Positions 38,546-47,010 of a stretch of 64,000 nt of DNA are shown here, piece by piece (position 1 is the stretch's first letter; every line of letters begins with the position of its first letter). The notes beneath the pieces are model-generated. The model did no database searches and was not told the origin of the DNA. It was given only the letters and a program-made list of their open reading frames with translations. Origin of the DNA: Scleromatobacter humisilvae (GTDB taxonomy: Bacteria; Pseudomonadota; Gammaproteobacteria; Burkholderiales; Burkholderiaceae_C); assembly GCF_023231945.1 (NCBI RefSeq), contig NZ_JAJLJH010000002.1, positions 310,001 to 374,000 of the forward strand, written 5' to 3'. Made by a program: the position numbers and the translations under genes.

Positions 38546-40255
38546 ATGACGACATTGCACGACGACATCGCCGCCGTATCGAGCGTGGAACAGCTGCTCC
38601 AGCAAGGCATCGCCGCGGCAGGGCGGGGCGCCGGCGACGAGGCGGTCGCGTGGTTCAAGCAGGCCGTCGCGCTGCGGCCGGACTTCGCCGCCGCCCAGGC
38701 CAATCTCGGCTTGCTGCTTGTCGCGCTGGGCCGCCACGCCGAGGCCGAGGCCCCGCTGCGCATGGCGCTGGCGGGCATGCCGCGCGACGCCGCGCTGCGC
38801 AACGCGCTGGGCGTCGCCCAGGAGGCCTTGCAGCGCTTCACCGAGGCCGAGCAGTCGTATCGCGCGGCGCTCGATGCCAGCCCGGGCCTGGCCGAGGCGC
38901 ACGCGAATCTCGGCAATTGCCTGCGCCGGCTCGGCCGGATATTCGAGGCCGAGGCCCATCTGGTGCGCGCGATCGAACTCAAGCCGGAATTCGCCGTCGC
39001 CCATTTCAATCTGGGCGTGCTGCTGCAGGACCGCGAGGAACACGACCGCGCGATCGCCGAATATCGCCAGGCACTGGCGTATCGGCCCGACTATGTCGAG
39101 GCGCTCAACAATCTCGGCAGCAGCCTGCGCCTGCAGGGTTTCGTCGACGAGGCCCGCGCCGCGTTCGAGAGAATCCTGGAACTGCGGCCGCTGCAGGTGG
39201 AGGCGCACTGCAATCTCGCCCAGTTCAAGACCTACAAGCCGGGCGATCCGCATATCGAGCAGATGCTGTCGCAGCAGCACCGGCTGCCGTCGCTGCCGCG
39301 CGAGGGCCAGGTCCGATACTGGTTCACCGTGGGCAAGATGCTGGAGGATGCCAGCCGCCACGAGGAATCCTTCGCCGCCTACGCCGAGGGCAATCGCATC
39401 AAGCGCGAAACGACGCCGTGGGACGAGGCGGCGCACCTGGATCTGCAGCGCCGGATCATCGCGACATTCACCCGCGAGAAACTCGCGCGGCACGAGCTGC
39501 CGCCCTCGGCCGCGGGCCCGACGCCCATCTTCATCGTCGGCATGCCGCGCTCAGGCACGTCGCTGCTGGAACAGGTGCTGGCGACGCTGCCGAACATCCA
39601 CGGGGCGGGCGAGATCACCTGGCTTCCGGAAACCCTGCACGTCGAGAACGGCGACCCCGGGGCCGACGGCGGTGCATTCCCGCAGACGCTGGCCGAATAC
39701 TCCACCGAGGAATATCTTCAGCTCGGCCGGCGCTATATCGAACGCATCCGGGAACTCGCACCGAACGCGACGCATGTCGTCGACAAGCTGCCGGACAATT
39801 TCCAGCACATCGGCCTGATCCACCTGATGTTCCCGAACGCGCGCATCGTGCATTCCATGCGCGACCCGATGGATTCCTGCTTCTCGTGTTTCTCGCGCCT
39901 GTTCATCGCCAACAATCTCGGCTACAGCTACGACCTGGGCATGACCGGCAGGTATTGGGTCAGTTATCACGAGTTGATGCGCCACTGGCACGACGTGCTG
40001 CCCGCGGGGCGCATCCTGGACGTTTCCTACGAAGCGATGGTGGGCGATTTCGAGAACCAGGCGCGCCGGCTGGTCGAGTATCTCGGGTTGCCGTGGGACG
40101 AGCGCTGCCTCGGTTTCCACCAGAACCGGCGCATCGTCAAGACCGCCAGCGTCGCGCAGGTGCGCAAGCCCATCTACCGGACCTCGGTCGCGCGCTGGAA
40201 GGCGTACGAGCGCCACCTCGGCGCACTGTCCGACGTCGTCAATGACTATCGCTGA
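38546..40255 (+). CDS. TPR-containing sulfotransferase
   Basis: The 569-residue protein starts with about seven TPR units (residues 15-240, e.g. AEAHANLGNCLRRLGRIFEAE). From about residue 325 it is a sulfotransferase: the PAPS 5'-phosphosulfate loop IVGMPRSGTSLLEQVL, the 3'-phosphate region IVHSMRDPMDSCFSCF and a C-terminal RIVKTASVAQVRKPIY. It should move sulfate from PAPS to a hydroxyl or amine of a protein or small molecule. It is divergent from the PLP/ATP-grasp pair and shares TPR modules with it, so the three may act on the same product. Codon use is a little less GC-biased than neighbours. Confidence 0.85.
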   Translation: MTTLHDDIAAVSSVEQLLQQGIAAAGRGAGDEAVAWFKQAVALRPDFAAAQANLGLLLVALGRHAEAEAPLRMALAGMPRDAALRNALGVAQEALQRFTEAEQSYRAALDASPGLAEAHANLGNCLRRLGRIFEAEAHLVRAIELKPEFAVAHFNLGVLLQDREEHDRAIAEYRQALAYRPDYVEALNNLGSSLRLQGFVDEARAAFERILELRPLQVEAHCNLAQFKTYKPGDPHIEQMLSQQHRLPSLPREGQVRYWFTVGKMLEDASRHEESFAAYAEGNRIKRETTPWDEAAHLDLQRRIIATFTREKLARHELPPSAAGPTPIFIVGMPRSGTSLLEQVLATLPNIHGAGEITWLPETLHVENGDPGADGGAFPQTLAEYSTEEYLQLGRRYIERIRELAPNATHVVDKLPDNFQHIGLIHLMFPNARIVHSMRDPMDSCFSCFSRLFIANNLGYSYDLGMTGRYWVSYHELMRHWHDVLPAGRILDVSYEAMVGDFENQARRLVEYLGLPWDERCLGFHQNRRIVKTASVAQVRKPIYRTSVARWKAYERHLGALSDVVNDYR

Positions 40256-40261
40256 GGCGGC

Positions 40262-43045
40262 TCACTCGGCCTGCGAGCGCAGCAGGGTCACGTCGCCCTG
40301 GGCCTCGGCCGCCCGCGGGTCGCGGCAGATCTGCTCGAAGTGCGCGCGATCCCGCGGCGCGCGAGTGGCCTCGACGCCTGCCCAGCGGTTGCGTCCGCCT
40401 TCCTTGGCGACATACAGCGCCTGGTCGGCCAGGCGCGTGACCTCCGACCAGTTCGCCAGCCTCGGCTCGCTCGCATGGAACGGAAAGCTCGCGAAGCCGA
40501 CGGAGCAGGTCACGGCGAGCGACTTGCCGTCGCCGATGTCGAACTGCTGCTCCGCGACGACGCCGCGCAGCCGCTCGGCCAGCACGGCGCCTTCGCCGGC
40601 ATGAGTGGCACGGGCGACGAGCAGGAACTCCTCGCCGCCCCAGCGGATGAGGAAGTCCGTCTCGCGGATGACGCTGTGCAGCCGGCGCGCCATCTCCACC
40701 AGCACCGCATCGCCTGCGGCGTGGCCGTACTGGTCGTTGACCGACTTGAAGAAGTCGATGTCCAGCATGTAGAAGACGAGGTCGTGGTCGAGCGTGGGCT
40801 CGATCGGCGACTGGCGCTGCTGGCGCTCGGAGCGGCGCAGCGTCAGCGCGATCTCGTCCTCGATGTGGGCCATCAGGAAGCGGCGGTTGCGCAGCTGCGT
40901 CAGCGGATCCGTGAAGCTGGCCTCCTGCTGCTGTAGATAGGCCTGTTCGAGCAGCGCGTTCTTGCGCGCGAGCTCGTCCTGCGCGAGCTGCAGCTCGCCC
41001 AGCGTCTCGCCCAGCAGCTTGTAGGCGCGCGAATTGTGCAGGCCGATGGCGCCGTAGGCGCACAGCGTGCGGAAGATCAGCCGCTCGCGCTCGCCGTAGA
41101 CATGCGCCTTCGGCGACTGGATGGACATCACGCCCAGCAGGCTGTCGCCCACCACCAGCGGCGCATACAGCGCACTCGCGGCGCGGAACGTCCCCGGAAT
41201 GTGGTTCGGGTTGTAGCCTTCCGGCGCCTCCTGGCGCAGGATCTCCTGACGTGTCCGGGCGCAGCGCGCGACGTTCGAGACCTCGCGGTCCATCGGGATC
41301 TGGCGCCCCGGGACCATGGGCTGGCCCTCGTCGATGCCGAACGCCAGCTCGATCGTGTCGCCCGCGGCGTTGAGCGCCCAGACCGAGAAGTGCGTGGCGT
41401 CCAGCAGGTCGTGCACATGCGCCTGCAGGATGTCGAAGACGGCCTGTTCGTCGAGGTGGCGCGTGATCTCCTGGCCGATCGCGCCCAGGACCTCGAGCGT
41501 GGCCGTCGTCTGCTGCAGCGTGGTCGCCAGCGAACGCTGCAGTTCGGCATCGGCACGCGTGCGCTCCGTCTGGAAGCCGATCTGCATCGCGATGGACCGG
41601 TTCAGCGCGGCCGTGCCGACCGTCGCCTCGCGCGCCTTCGCGGCCTGGCGCGACACCTCGTAGGCCACCGCATGGTCGCCCGCGTGCGCGTGCTCCTGCG
41701 CGAGGGCGTCGTAGAGGTCACCGGAGATCTGGTAGCCCTCGATCGACTGCGAGATCGCGACCGCCTCGCGCAGGCAGGCCAGCGCCGCGGCGTGATCCTC
41801 GGCGTCCGCCGGCGGCTCGCCGGGCGGCGTCGTGGTGTAGAGCCGCGCGAGCTCCATCAGCACGCGGATCTCGACGACGCGGCGCTTGAATTCACGGCAG
41901 GAGGCAAGGGCGTCGTGCGCCAGCGCCAGGGCCTCGGCGCGCCGGCCCAGTCCGGCCATCGCGGTGGCGCGCGCGAGGCGCACCTCCATCAGCATGTCCG
42001 ACTGCTTGAGCGTGTTGGCGCGCATCTCGAGCTCGGCCAGCACCTCGAGGGCCTCGGCGTGCTTGCCCTGCAGGTTGAGCCCCTCGCCGAGGTAGTGCAG
42101 GGCGATGACCAGGCTGCGCGACTTGGGCGCGATGACCAGCATCCCGCGCGCCTCCTGCAGCAGCTCGATGGCGGCGTCCAGCCGCCCCAGCGGCTGCAGG
42201 ATGCCGCCCAGCTGGATCAGCGCGCCGGCCACCGCCATCGGCCAGCCCAGGCGGCGCGCCTCGTCCAGCCCGCGCTGCATCCAGATCAGGCTGCTGTCGT
42301 GGTCGTTGAGGTTGGAGAAGCAGGCGCCGATGTTGGTGAGCGCGACGACCGCGCGCTGCCACTGGCCGCTCGCGACGGCATCCTCGTGCACGCGCAGGCG
42401 GTGCAGGATCGCGGGGCCGTTGTCGCCGTCGGAGAAGGCGAGATTGCCGAGGAAGTCGGTGACCCAGGTCGCGACGCCGACCGGCCAGGGCCCGCTGCCG
42501 TCGCCGAACGCATCGCCCCAGCGCTCGCGCGCCAGCATCGGATCGCTGAACACCGCCCAGCGCGCGATGGCGGCGCGGGCGATGAGCGTGCGCTGCACGT
42601 CGCCGAGGCGATGGGCCAGCGCCTCGCAGGCCTGCAGGGATTCGTCGCGGCGGACCGTGTCGCCCAGGTCGCTCGCCAGCGAGGCGGCTATCCAGCGCGC
42701 GTCGGCCGCGGCGGCGGTGTCTCCCGAGGCCTGGGCCGCGAGGATCGCGTCGTCCACCAGGCGCTGGGCGTGCTCGTAGTCGGCCAGGCCCCAGCTGACT
42801 TCCGCTTCGACCAGCGCGAGACGCAGCGCAACGGCGCGCGCGCGCGTCTCCCCGAGCTCGAATTGGCGCATCAGTTCGCGCGCCTCCCGGGCCAGGCCGA
42901 TGGCGCGCTTGCCGTCGCGCTGGCGCAGGTGCCAGGCCAGGGGCACCAGCCCGTTCAGCCGGGCTTCGCCCGAGGGCGCCAGGGTGCGCTCCTGTTGCTC
43001 CAGGTCCTGCTCGTCGACGACAAAGGGAAGGGACACGGCACTCAC
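40262..43045 (-). CDS. TPR-GAF-GGDEF diguanylate cyclase
   Basis: The protein is 927 residues from a GTG at 43045; the open frame goes back to 43177 but that part crosses AT-rich promoter-like DNA. An N-terminal TPR-like helical region (about 10-490, related to the MalT-type TPR) is followed by a coiled coil, a GAF domain (about 530-690, with ARCARTRQEILRQE) and a GGDEF domain with WGGEEF at about residue 800, a functional-type active site. It should make cyclic-di-GMP. There is no membrane segment. It is divergent from the exosortase locus; a link to envelope or matrix control is plausible but unproven. Confidence 0.87.
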   Translation of the reverse strand: MSAVSLPFVVDEQDLEQQERTLAPSGEARLNGLVPLAWHLRQRDGKRAIGLAREARELMRQFELGETRARAVALRLALVEAEVSWGLADYEHAQRLVDDAILAAQASGDTAAAADARWIAASLASDLGDTVRRDESLQACEALAHRLGDVQRTLIARAAIARWAVFSDPMLARERWGDAFGDGSGPWPVGVATWVTDFLGNLAFSDGDNGPAILHRLRVHEDAVASGQWQRAVVALTNIGACFSNLNDHDSSLIWMQRGLDEARRLGWPMAVAGALIQLGGILQPLGRLDAAIELLQEARGMLVIAPKSRSLVIALHYLGEGLNLQGKHAEALEVLAELEMRANTLKQSDMLMEVRLARATAMAGLGRRAEALALAHDALASCREFKRRVVEIRVLMELARLYTTTPPGEPPADAEDHAAALACLREAVAISQSIEGYQISGDLYDALAQEHAHAGDHAVAYEVSRQAAKAREATVGTAALNRSIAMQIGFQTERTRADAELQRSLATTLQQTTATLEVLGAIGQEITRHLDEQAVFDILQAHVHDLLDATHFSVWALNAAGDTIELAFGIDEGQPMVPGRQIPMDREVSNVARCARTRQEILRQEAPEGYNPNHIPGTFRAASALYAPLVVGDSLLGVMSIQSPKAHVYGERERLIFRTLCAYGAIGLHNSRAYKLLGETLGELQLAQDELARKNALLEQAYLQQQEASFTDPLTQLRNRRFLMAHIEDEIALTLRRSERQQRQSPIEPTLDHDLVFYMLDIDFFKSVNDQYGHAAGDAVLVEMARRLHSVIRETDFLIRWGGEEFLLVARATHAGEGAVLAERLRGVVAEQQFDIGDGKSLAVTCSVGFASFPFHASEPRLANWSEVTRLADQALYVAKEGGRNRWAGVEATRAPRDRAHFEQICRDPRAAEAQGDVTLLRSQAE

Positions 43046-43210
43046 GTTTGCCGGGATGCGTTGTGCATTTTCTGACTTTAACCCAGCGCCAGGACGCGAT
43101 GCCGCGCGAAGCGGACAGATGGCGGCACCACGTGCGAAGTCCGCCACGGTGCGGGCGAGGGCGTGCGCGCGAGGCAAGCGCCGACGCCGACAAGGCGCCG
43201 AAGAGGGGAC

Positions 43211-43227
43211 TGTCGGATAATTTTACA
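43211..43227 (+). promoter_or_regulatory. Candidate upstream activator site for the exosortase locus
   Basis: TGTCGGATAATTTTACA is an AT-rich TGT...ACA element roughly 95 bases upstream of the expected transcription start of the downstream sigma-54 promoter. Its position suits an enhancer-binding protein. It resembles, from memory, the upstream elements of RpoN/PrsR-regulated PEP-CTERM genes. Confidence 0.45.
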
Positions 43228-43288
43228 GTGATGGATGCGGCGTTTCGAATCGTGCGCCAAGTGGTTGATTTCATTGATGCCATCGGCA

Positions 43289-43305
43289 CGGCACGGTTAG
43301 TGCTT
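43289..43305 (+). promoter_or_regulatory. Sigma-54 (RpoN) promoter of the mini-substrate gene
   Basis: CGGCACGGTTAGTGCTT matches the sigma-54 consensus, with GG at 43290-43291, GC at 43302-43303 and exactly ten bases between. Start of transcription would be near 43315, about 55 bases before the ATG at 43371. The rest of the 43046-43370 gap has the promoter of the opposite GGDEF gene and no further gene. Confidence 0.65.
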
Positions 43306-43370
43306 AAGCCTCTTGACCAAACCGCGCCGGCTCTTTGCCCAAGCGATCCAACTTCATCAAAGGAACCACC

Positions 43371-43562
43371 ATGAGCAACAAACTGGCGCGCGTCGCCGCC
43401 TTCGCAACGGCCATGACCGCCGCCGCCAGCAGCTTCGCCGCGGACATCAAGCCGTTGGGAACGCCGCTGGAAGACGCGCTGAGCCGCGGCGCGCTGCTGG
43501 CACTGGCCGCCGCCGGCCTGGTGATCGGCGTCGCCGTCATCCGCCGCAAGCAGGGTCGCTGA
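43371..43562 (+). CDS. 63-residue secreted protein with exosortase-type C-terminal signal
   Basis: The ATG has AAGGAAC 6 bases upstream. The precursor has a Sec signal (residues 1-23, MSNKLARVAAFATAM through SFA), a very short mature part (ADIKPLGTPLEDALSRG), a hydrophobic helix (about 41-57) and a basic tail RRKQGR. Signal plus terminal helix plus Arg/Lys cluster is the layout of exosortase substrates, though the classical Pro-Glu-Pro before the helix is absent. Processing would leave a peptide of about 15-20 residues. A strong terminator separates it from the exosortase gene. Confidence 0.65.
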   Translation: MSNKLARVAAFATAMTAAASSFAADIKPLGTPLEDALSRGALLALAAAGLVIGVAVIRRKQGR

Positions 43563-43578
43563 GCTGGCGTTGTCTGCT

Positions 43579-43613
43579 GGCCGGGCACTGGAGTCCAGTG
43601 CGCCGGCCTTTTT
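43579..43613 (+). terminator. Strong intrinsic terminator between mini-substrate and exosortase
   Basis: GGCCGG plus GCACTGG pairs with CCAGTGC plus CCGGCC (one bulged G), giving a stem of about 14 pairs, followed by five T at 43609-43613. It starts 17 bases after the small gene's stop and ends 10 bases before the exosortase ATG. Read-through would set a low exosortase-to-substrate ratio. Confidence 0.85.
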
Positions 43614-43622
43614 CTTCGCCTC

Positions 43623-45125
43623 ATGACCTCCGTCGACGCTGGCGTCCAGCGCACGACGGGCGAGGGCGATCGCCGGGTCGCTGCCTACGCCGCCGTCGGC
43701 TGCGGCATCGCGGCGCTCGTCATGGCGCCGACCTGCGAGGAACTCGCGCGCACCTGGCGCGACGATTCTGCCTTCCAGTGGTGCTGGCTGGTCGTGCCGG
43801 CGGTGCTCCATGGCCTGAGCCAGCGCGTGCGCGCAAATCGCGCGGCACCCGATCTCCGCGGCCTGTGGGCCACCGTGCCGGCCGCGATGCTCTGGTGGCT
43901 CAGCGACCTGATGCACATCGCCGTGGTGCAGCAACTGGCCCTGGTGATCGCGTTTCATGGCATCGCTCGCAGCGCACTGGGCCGGCATCTGTATCGCGAG
44001 TGCTTCGCGACGCTCGCGCTGCTGTTCCTGATGGTGCCTTCCGCCGACGTGCTGCAGCCGGTGCTGCGGAACCTCACCCTGAGAGGCATCGACCTCTTCG
44101 CCGTCGTCGCCGGGATGCCGCATCGCGTCGATGGCTACGAGGTCGCGATCGGCGCCCAGCACTACATCGTCATCGACGAGTGCTCGGGCCTGGCTTCGGT
44201 GACGCTGTCGATGTTCCTCGGATTCTTCTTCGGGACGCTGCTGTACCGGTCGATCTGGAAGGTCCTGTCGCTCGCCGTCCTCGCAGCCCTTGTCGGTGTT
44301 GCATCCAACCTGGTGCGGGTCGTCGCGATCGTGTGGATCGACTGGGCGCGCGGTTCACAGATGAACCTGACGGCGCATGCCGAGATCCAGTGGCTGTCGG
44401 TGTTGGCGGTGCTCGTGCTCATGTTGTTCGCGCTGGCCCGCCTGCGAGGCGATGCGGCCTCGCCGTTGCCAGCGGGCGCGCTGCAGTCTGCGGTTCGTCG
44501 CCGCGATCGATTCGCGCCCATGCTGACTGGCCTGTCCGTCCCGCTGACGGTCTGGGCCTTGACCGCGACGGGACAGGCGTTGGGAGCCGCCTCGGCCGAC
44601 AGGGATCGCCCCGGCCCGCAGGCCATGCTGCCGTTGCCGGCAACCTTGGCGGGCGCGGCCCGCACCGATGCAGGCCTGCGCTGGACAATCGATGCCGTTC
44701 ACGCCACGGCCACGTCCGCCGCGATCTACCGCCGAGACAGGCTGGAGATCCGGGCCTCGGTCGTCGAGACCCTGTCGCCTGAGGCCAAGCTGCCGCGCTG
44801 GCAAATGCCCGTCGGTCCGTCCGGCCGCTGGCACGACATGCAGACGAGGCGGGTGATCCAGTGCGATTCGCACGGATGCGTCACCTACGGCCGGGCCATC
44901 CTTCAGGGCACGCAAGTCGAAGAACGGCGCGACATGGAGACGGCATACTGCGACGCCGTCCTGATGACCGACTCCGTCCTGCGGATACGCGCCGCGCAGG
45001 CCTGGAGCAGGCTCCAGGGACTCGCCGATCCGCAGCGTTCGGTGATGCTGGTCGTGGACGGGGATGGACTGAGCGATGGCGAGGCGGCGGGGGCGTTGCG
45101 GTTGCTTTGCGGGATGAGGCGTTGA
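43623..45125 (+). CDS. Exosortase-family membrane transpeptidase with C-terminal EpsI-like extension
   Basis: The protein has 500 residues. About eight helices form the exosortase core to about residue 275, with the predicted catalytic triad: Cys187 in IDECSGLASV, Arg232 in ASNLVRVVAI and His252 in TAHAEIQW. After one more helix, residues 320-500 form a periplasmic domain that takes the position of EpsI in exosortase fusions but has little obvious similarity, with its own Cys (QCDSHGC). It should cleave and anchor or release the C-terminal signal of substrates, most likely the 63-residue protein upstream. No polysaccharide genes are nearby. Confidence 0.82.
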   Translation: MTSVDAGVQRTTGEGDRRVAAYAAVGCGIAALVMAPTCEELARTWRDDSAFQWCWLVVPAVLHGLSQRVRANRAAPDLRGLWATVPAAMLWWLSDLMHIAVVQQLALVIAFHGIARSALGRHLYRECFATLALLFLMVPSADVLQPVLRNLTLRGIDLFAVVAGMPHRVDGYEVAIGAQHYIVIDECSGLASVTLSMFLGFFFGTLLYRSIWKVLSLAVLAALVGVASNLVRVVAIVWIDWARGSQMNLTAHAEIQWLSVLAVLVLMLFALARLRGDAASPLPAGALQSAVRRRDRFAPMLTGLSVPLTVWALTATGQALGAASADRDRPGPQAMLPLPATLAGAARTDAGLRWTIDAVHATATSAAIYRRDRLEIRASVVETLSPEAKLPRWQMPVGPSGRWHDMQTRRVIQCDSHGCVTYGRAILQGTQVEERRDMETAYCDAVLMTDSVLRIRAAQAWSRLQGLADPQRSVMLVVDGDGLSDGEAAGALRLLCGMRR

Positions 45126-45147
45126 AGGGCTGACGGTGAAGTGTGAT

Positions 45148-45178
45148 TTGACATAACGCACATTATGCGCAGTACAAG
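45148..45178 (+). promoter_or_regulatory. Sigma-70-like promoter upstream of the YdeI-like gene
   Basis: A consensus TTGACA at 45148-45153 is followed 19 bases later by TACAAG. The AT-rich spacer contains CGCA-CATTA-TGCG. About 100 bases lie between it and the ATG at 45281, and no gene is seen in that stretch. Confidence 0.3.
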
Positions 45179-45280
45179 CCACGCTATGCCTCCACCGCGC
45201 TGTGGGTAGCCCACGACTCCGCTGCGAAGTAAGCGGTAGAGTCGGCGCGTTGCCGCACCGCCTCCGACGAGCACCCGCCC

Positions 45281-45871
45281 ATGAGCCCCAAGACCGCCGA
45301 CATCGACGCCTGGTTCGCGAACGCCCGCACCTGGCACGACGAGCGCGCCAGGCTGCGCGCCATCCTCCTGGACTGCGACCTCACCGAACAGCTGAAATGG
45401 GCCAAGCCCACCTACATCCATGAGGGCGCGAACATCGTCCTGATCATGCCGCTGAAGGAGACTTGCACGCTGCTGTTCATGAAAGGCGCCTTGCTGAAGG
45501 ATACCAAGGGCCTGCTCGTCCAGCCCGGCGAGAACTCGCAGTCGCAGAGGCAGATGCGATTCACGTCGGTCGGCGAGATCGGCAAGCTCGAGAAGGCGAT
45601 CAAGGGCTTCGTCAAGCAGGCCGTGGAGGTCGAGAAGTCGGGATTGAAGGTGGCGTTCAAGAAGAGTTCGGATCTGGTCTATCCGAAGGAATTCCAGGAC
45701 AGGCTTGACCGGAACTCCGCGTTGCGGGAAGCCTTTCTCAAGCTGACGCCGGGTCGGCAGCGGCAATACCACCTCTATTTCACGGGCGCCAAGCAATCGG
45801 CGACGCGGGAGGCGCGCGTCGAGAAGGCGATCCCGCTGATCCTCGATGGCATGGGCATGAACGATCGCTGA
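45281..45871 (+). CDS. YdeI/OmpD-associated-like protein (DUF1801 plus OmdA-type tail)
   Basis: The protein has 196 residues. It starts with a DUF1801 fold (LTEQLKWAKPTYIHEGANIVLIM, then LLFMKGALLKD) and ends with the YdeI C-terminal motif ALREAFLKLTPGRQRQYHLYF and KQSATREARVEKAI. It is a soluble protein related to YdeI, which in enterobacteria is linked to peptide resistance. The biochemical role is unknown. A hairpin with nine T lies 126 bases downstream. Confidence 0.82.
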   Translation: MSPKTADIDAWFANARTWHDERARLRAILLDCDLTEQLKWAKPTYIHEGANIVLIMPLKETCTLLFMKGALLKDTKGLLVQPGENSQSQRQMRFTSVGEIGKLEKAIKGFVKQAVEVEKSGLKVAFKKSSDLVYPKEFQDRLDRNSALREAFLKLTPGRQRQYHLYFTGAKQSATREARVEKAIPLILDGMGMNDR

Positions 45872-45996
45872 TGCGCGATCCCGCGCGGGCTCACGCCATG
45901 AGCCTGCGGCGGCCTAGAGTCCGTTCCAGATCGCAGCCTGATCAAGTTGCAGATCCCGAGCCTCGTGATTTCAGCGACTGTTCACGGAGGATTCCG

Positions 45997-46025
45997 AGCC
46001 TGGCCCAGCGCCAGGCTTTTTTTTT
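45997..46025 (+). terminator. Intrinsic terminator after the YdeI-like gene
   Basis: AGCCTGGC, loop CCAGC, GCCAGGCT, then a run of nine T: a textbook plus-strand terminator. It sits 126 bases after the YdeI stop and just before the end of the opposite aldo/keto reductase gene. The long spacer might also hold a small RNA. Confidence 0.85.
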
Positions 46026-46031
46026 CGCGCG

Positions 46032-46916
46032 TCAGTGCGCAGGCGCCCCGCCCTGCGCGATGCCATCGAGTTCGGCAACCACGTCCGGCGACAACTGCAC
46101 ATCGACCGAGGCCAGGTTCTCGCGCAGATGGGCCACCGAGGACGTGCCCGGGATCAGCAGCAGGTTGGGCGAGCGCTGCAGCAGCCAGGCGAGCGCCACC
46201 TGCATGGTCGTCGCGCCCAGGCGCCGCGCGACGGCCGACAACGTCTTCGACTGCAGCGGCGTGAATCCGCCCAGCGGGAAGAACGGCACGTAGGGGATGC
46301 CTTCGCGCGCCAGCTCGGCCACCAGCGCGTCGTCCTCGCGGTTCGCCAGGTTGTACATGTTCTGCACGCAGACGATGGGACAGATCTTGCGGCCATCGGC
46401 CACCTGCCTGCTCGTGACGTTGCTGAGGCCGACGTGCCTGATCAACCCCTGTCGCTGCAGCTCGGCGACCGCCGTCAGCGGCTCCTCGAGCGAGCCTTCC
46501 TTCGGCCCGTGCACGTCCAGCATGCTGCGCAGGTTGACGACCTCGAGCACGTCCAGGCCGAGGTTGCGCAGGTTGGCATGCACGGCCTGCGTCAATTCGG
46601 CGGCCGACATCGCCGGGTGCCAGCCGCCCTTGTCGTCGCGCCGCGCGCTGATCTTGGTCACGATGACCAGGTCGTCGCGGTACGGATGCAGCGCCTCGCG
46701 GATGATCTGGTTGGTGACGTGCGGCCCGTAGAAATCGCTGGTGTCGATGTGGTCGACGCCCTGCTCCACCGCCTCGCGCAGCACCGCGAGCGCGGCCGCG
46801 CGATCCTTGGGCGGCCCGAAGACGCCCGGGCCGGCGAGCTGCATCGCGCCGTAGCCGATGCGCTTGACCTTGCGGGCGCCGAGGGCGAACGTGCCGGCCT
46901 TGCCGATGTCGATCAT
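46032..46916 (-). CDS. Aldo/keto reductase (YdbC-like)
   Basis: The protein is 294 residues from ATG 46916, with AAGGAA upstream. TIM-barrel AKR with the catalytic Asp and Tyr in HIDTSDFYGP and Lys in VIVTKISARR. The usual catalytic His position reads VVNLRSM, so His is replaced by Asn, as in a subset of AKRs. NADPH-binding features are in LIPGTSSVAHLREN. It reduces aldehydes or ketones of unknown identity. It is divergent from a LysR gene that likely controls it. Confidence 0.87.
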   Translation of the reverse strand: MIDIGKAGTFALGARKVKRIGYGAMQLAGPGVFGPPKDRAAALAVLREAVEQGVDHIDTSDFYGPHVTNQIIREALHPYRDDLVIVTKISARRDDKGGWHPAMSAAELTQAVHANLRNLGLDVLEVVNLRSMLDVHGPKEGSLEEPLTAVAELQRQGLIRHVGLSNVTSRQVADGRKICPIVCVQNMYNLANREDDALVAELAREGIPYVPFFPLGGFTPLQSKTLSAVARRLGATTMQVALAWLLQRSPNLLLIPGTSSVAHLRENLASVDVQLSPDVVAELDGIAQGGAPAH

Positions 46917-46955
46917 GGGGAGTTCCTTTCGTGTTGGAAGCCAATGTAGCCAGCC

Positions 46956-46967
46956 CGTGCCTGCACG
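46956..46967. promoter_or_regulatory. Short dyad in the AKR/LysR divergent promoter
   Basis: CGTGC-CT-GCACG is a perfect 5-base repeat, about 40 bases from each start codon. It is a candidate LysR binding site. Confidence 0.35.
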
Positions 46968-47010
46968 ATAAGATGGCGCAATCGATACGGGTTGTGCGGA
47001 AAGGCGAACA

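Noticed and set aside
43371-43562. Naming the small secreted protein a classical PEP-CTERM protein
   Set aside because: The Pro-Glu-Pro motif before the helix is missing; only the general signal layout is present.
45872-45996. A small RNA gene between the YdeI stop and the terminator
   Set aside because: The strong terminator 126 bases away allows it, but no separate promoter or conserved structure can be shown from sequence alone.
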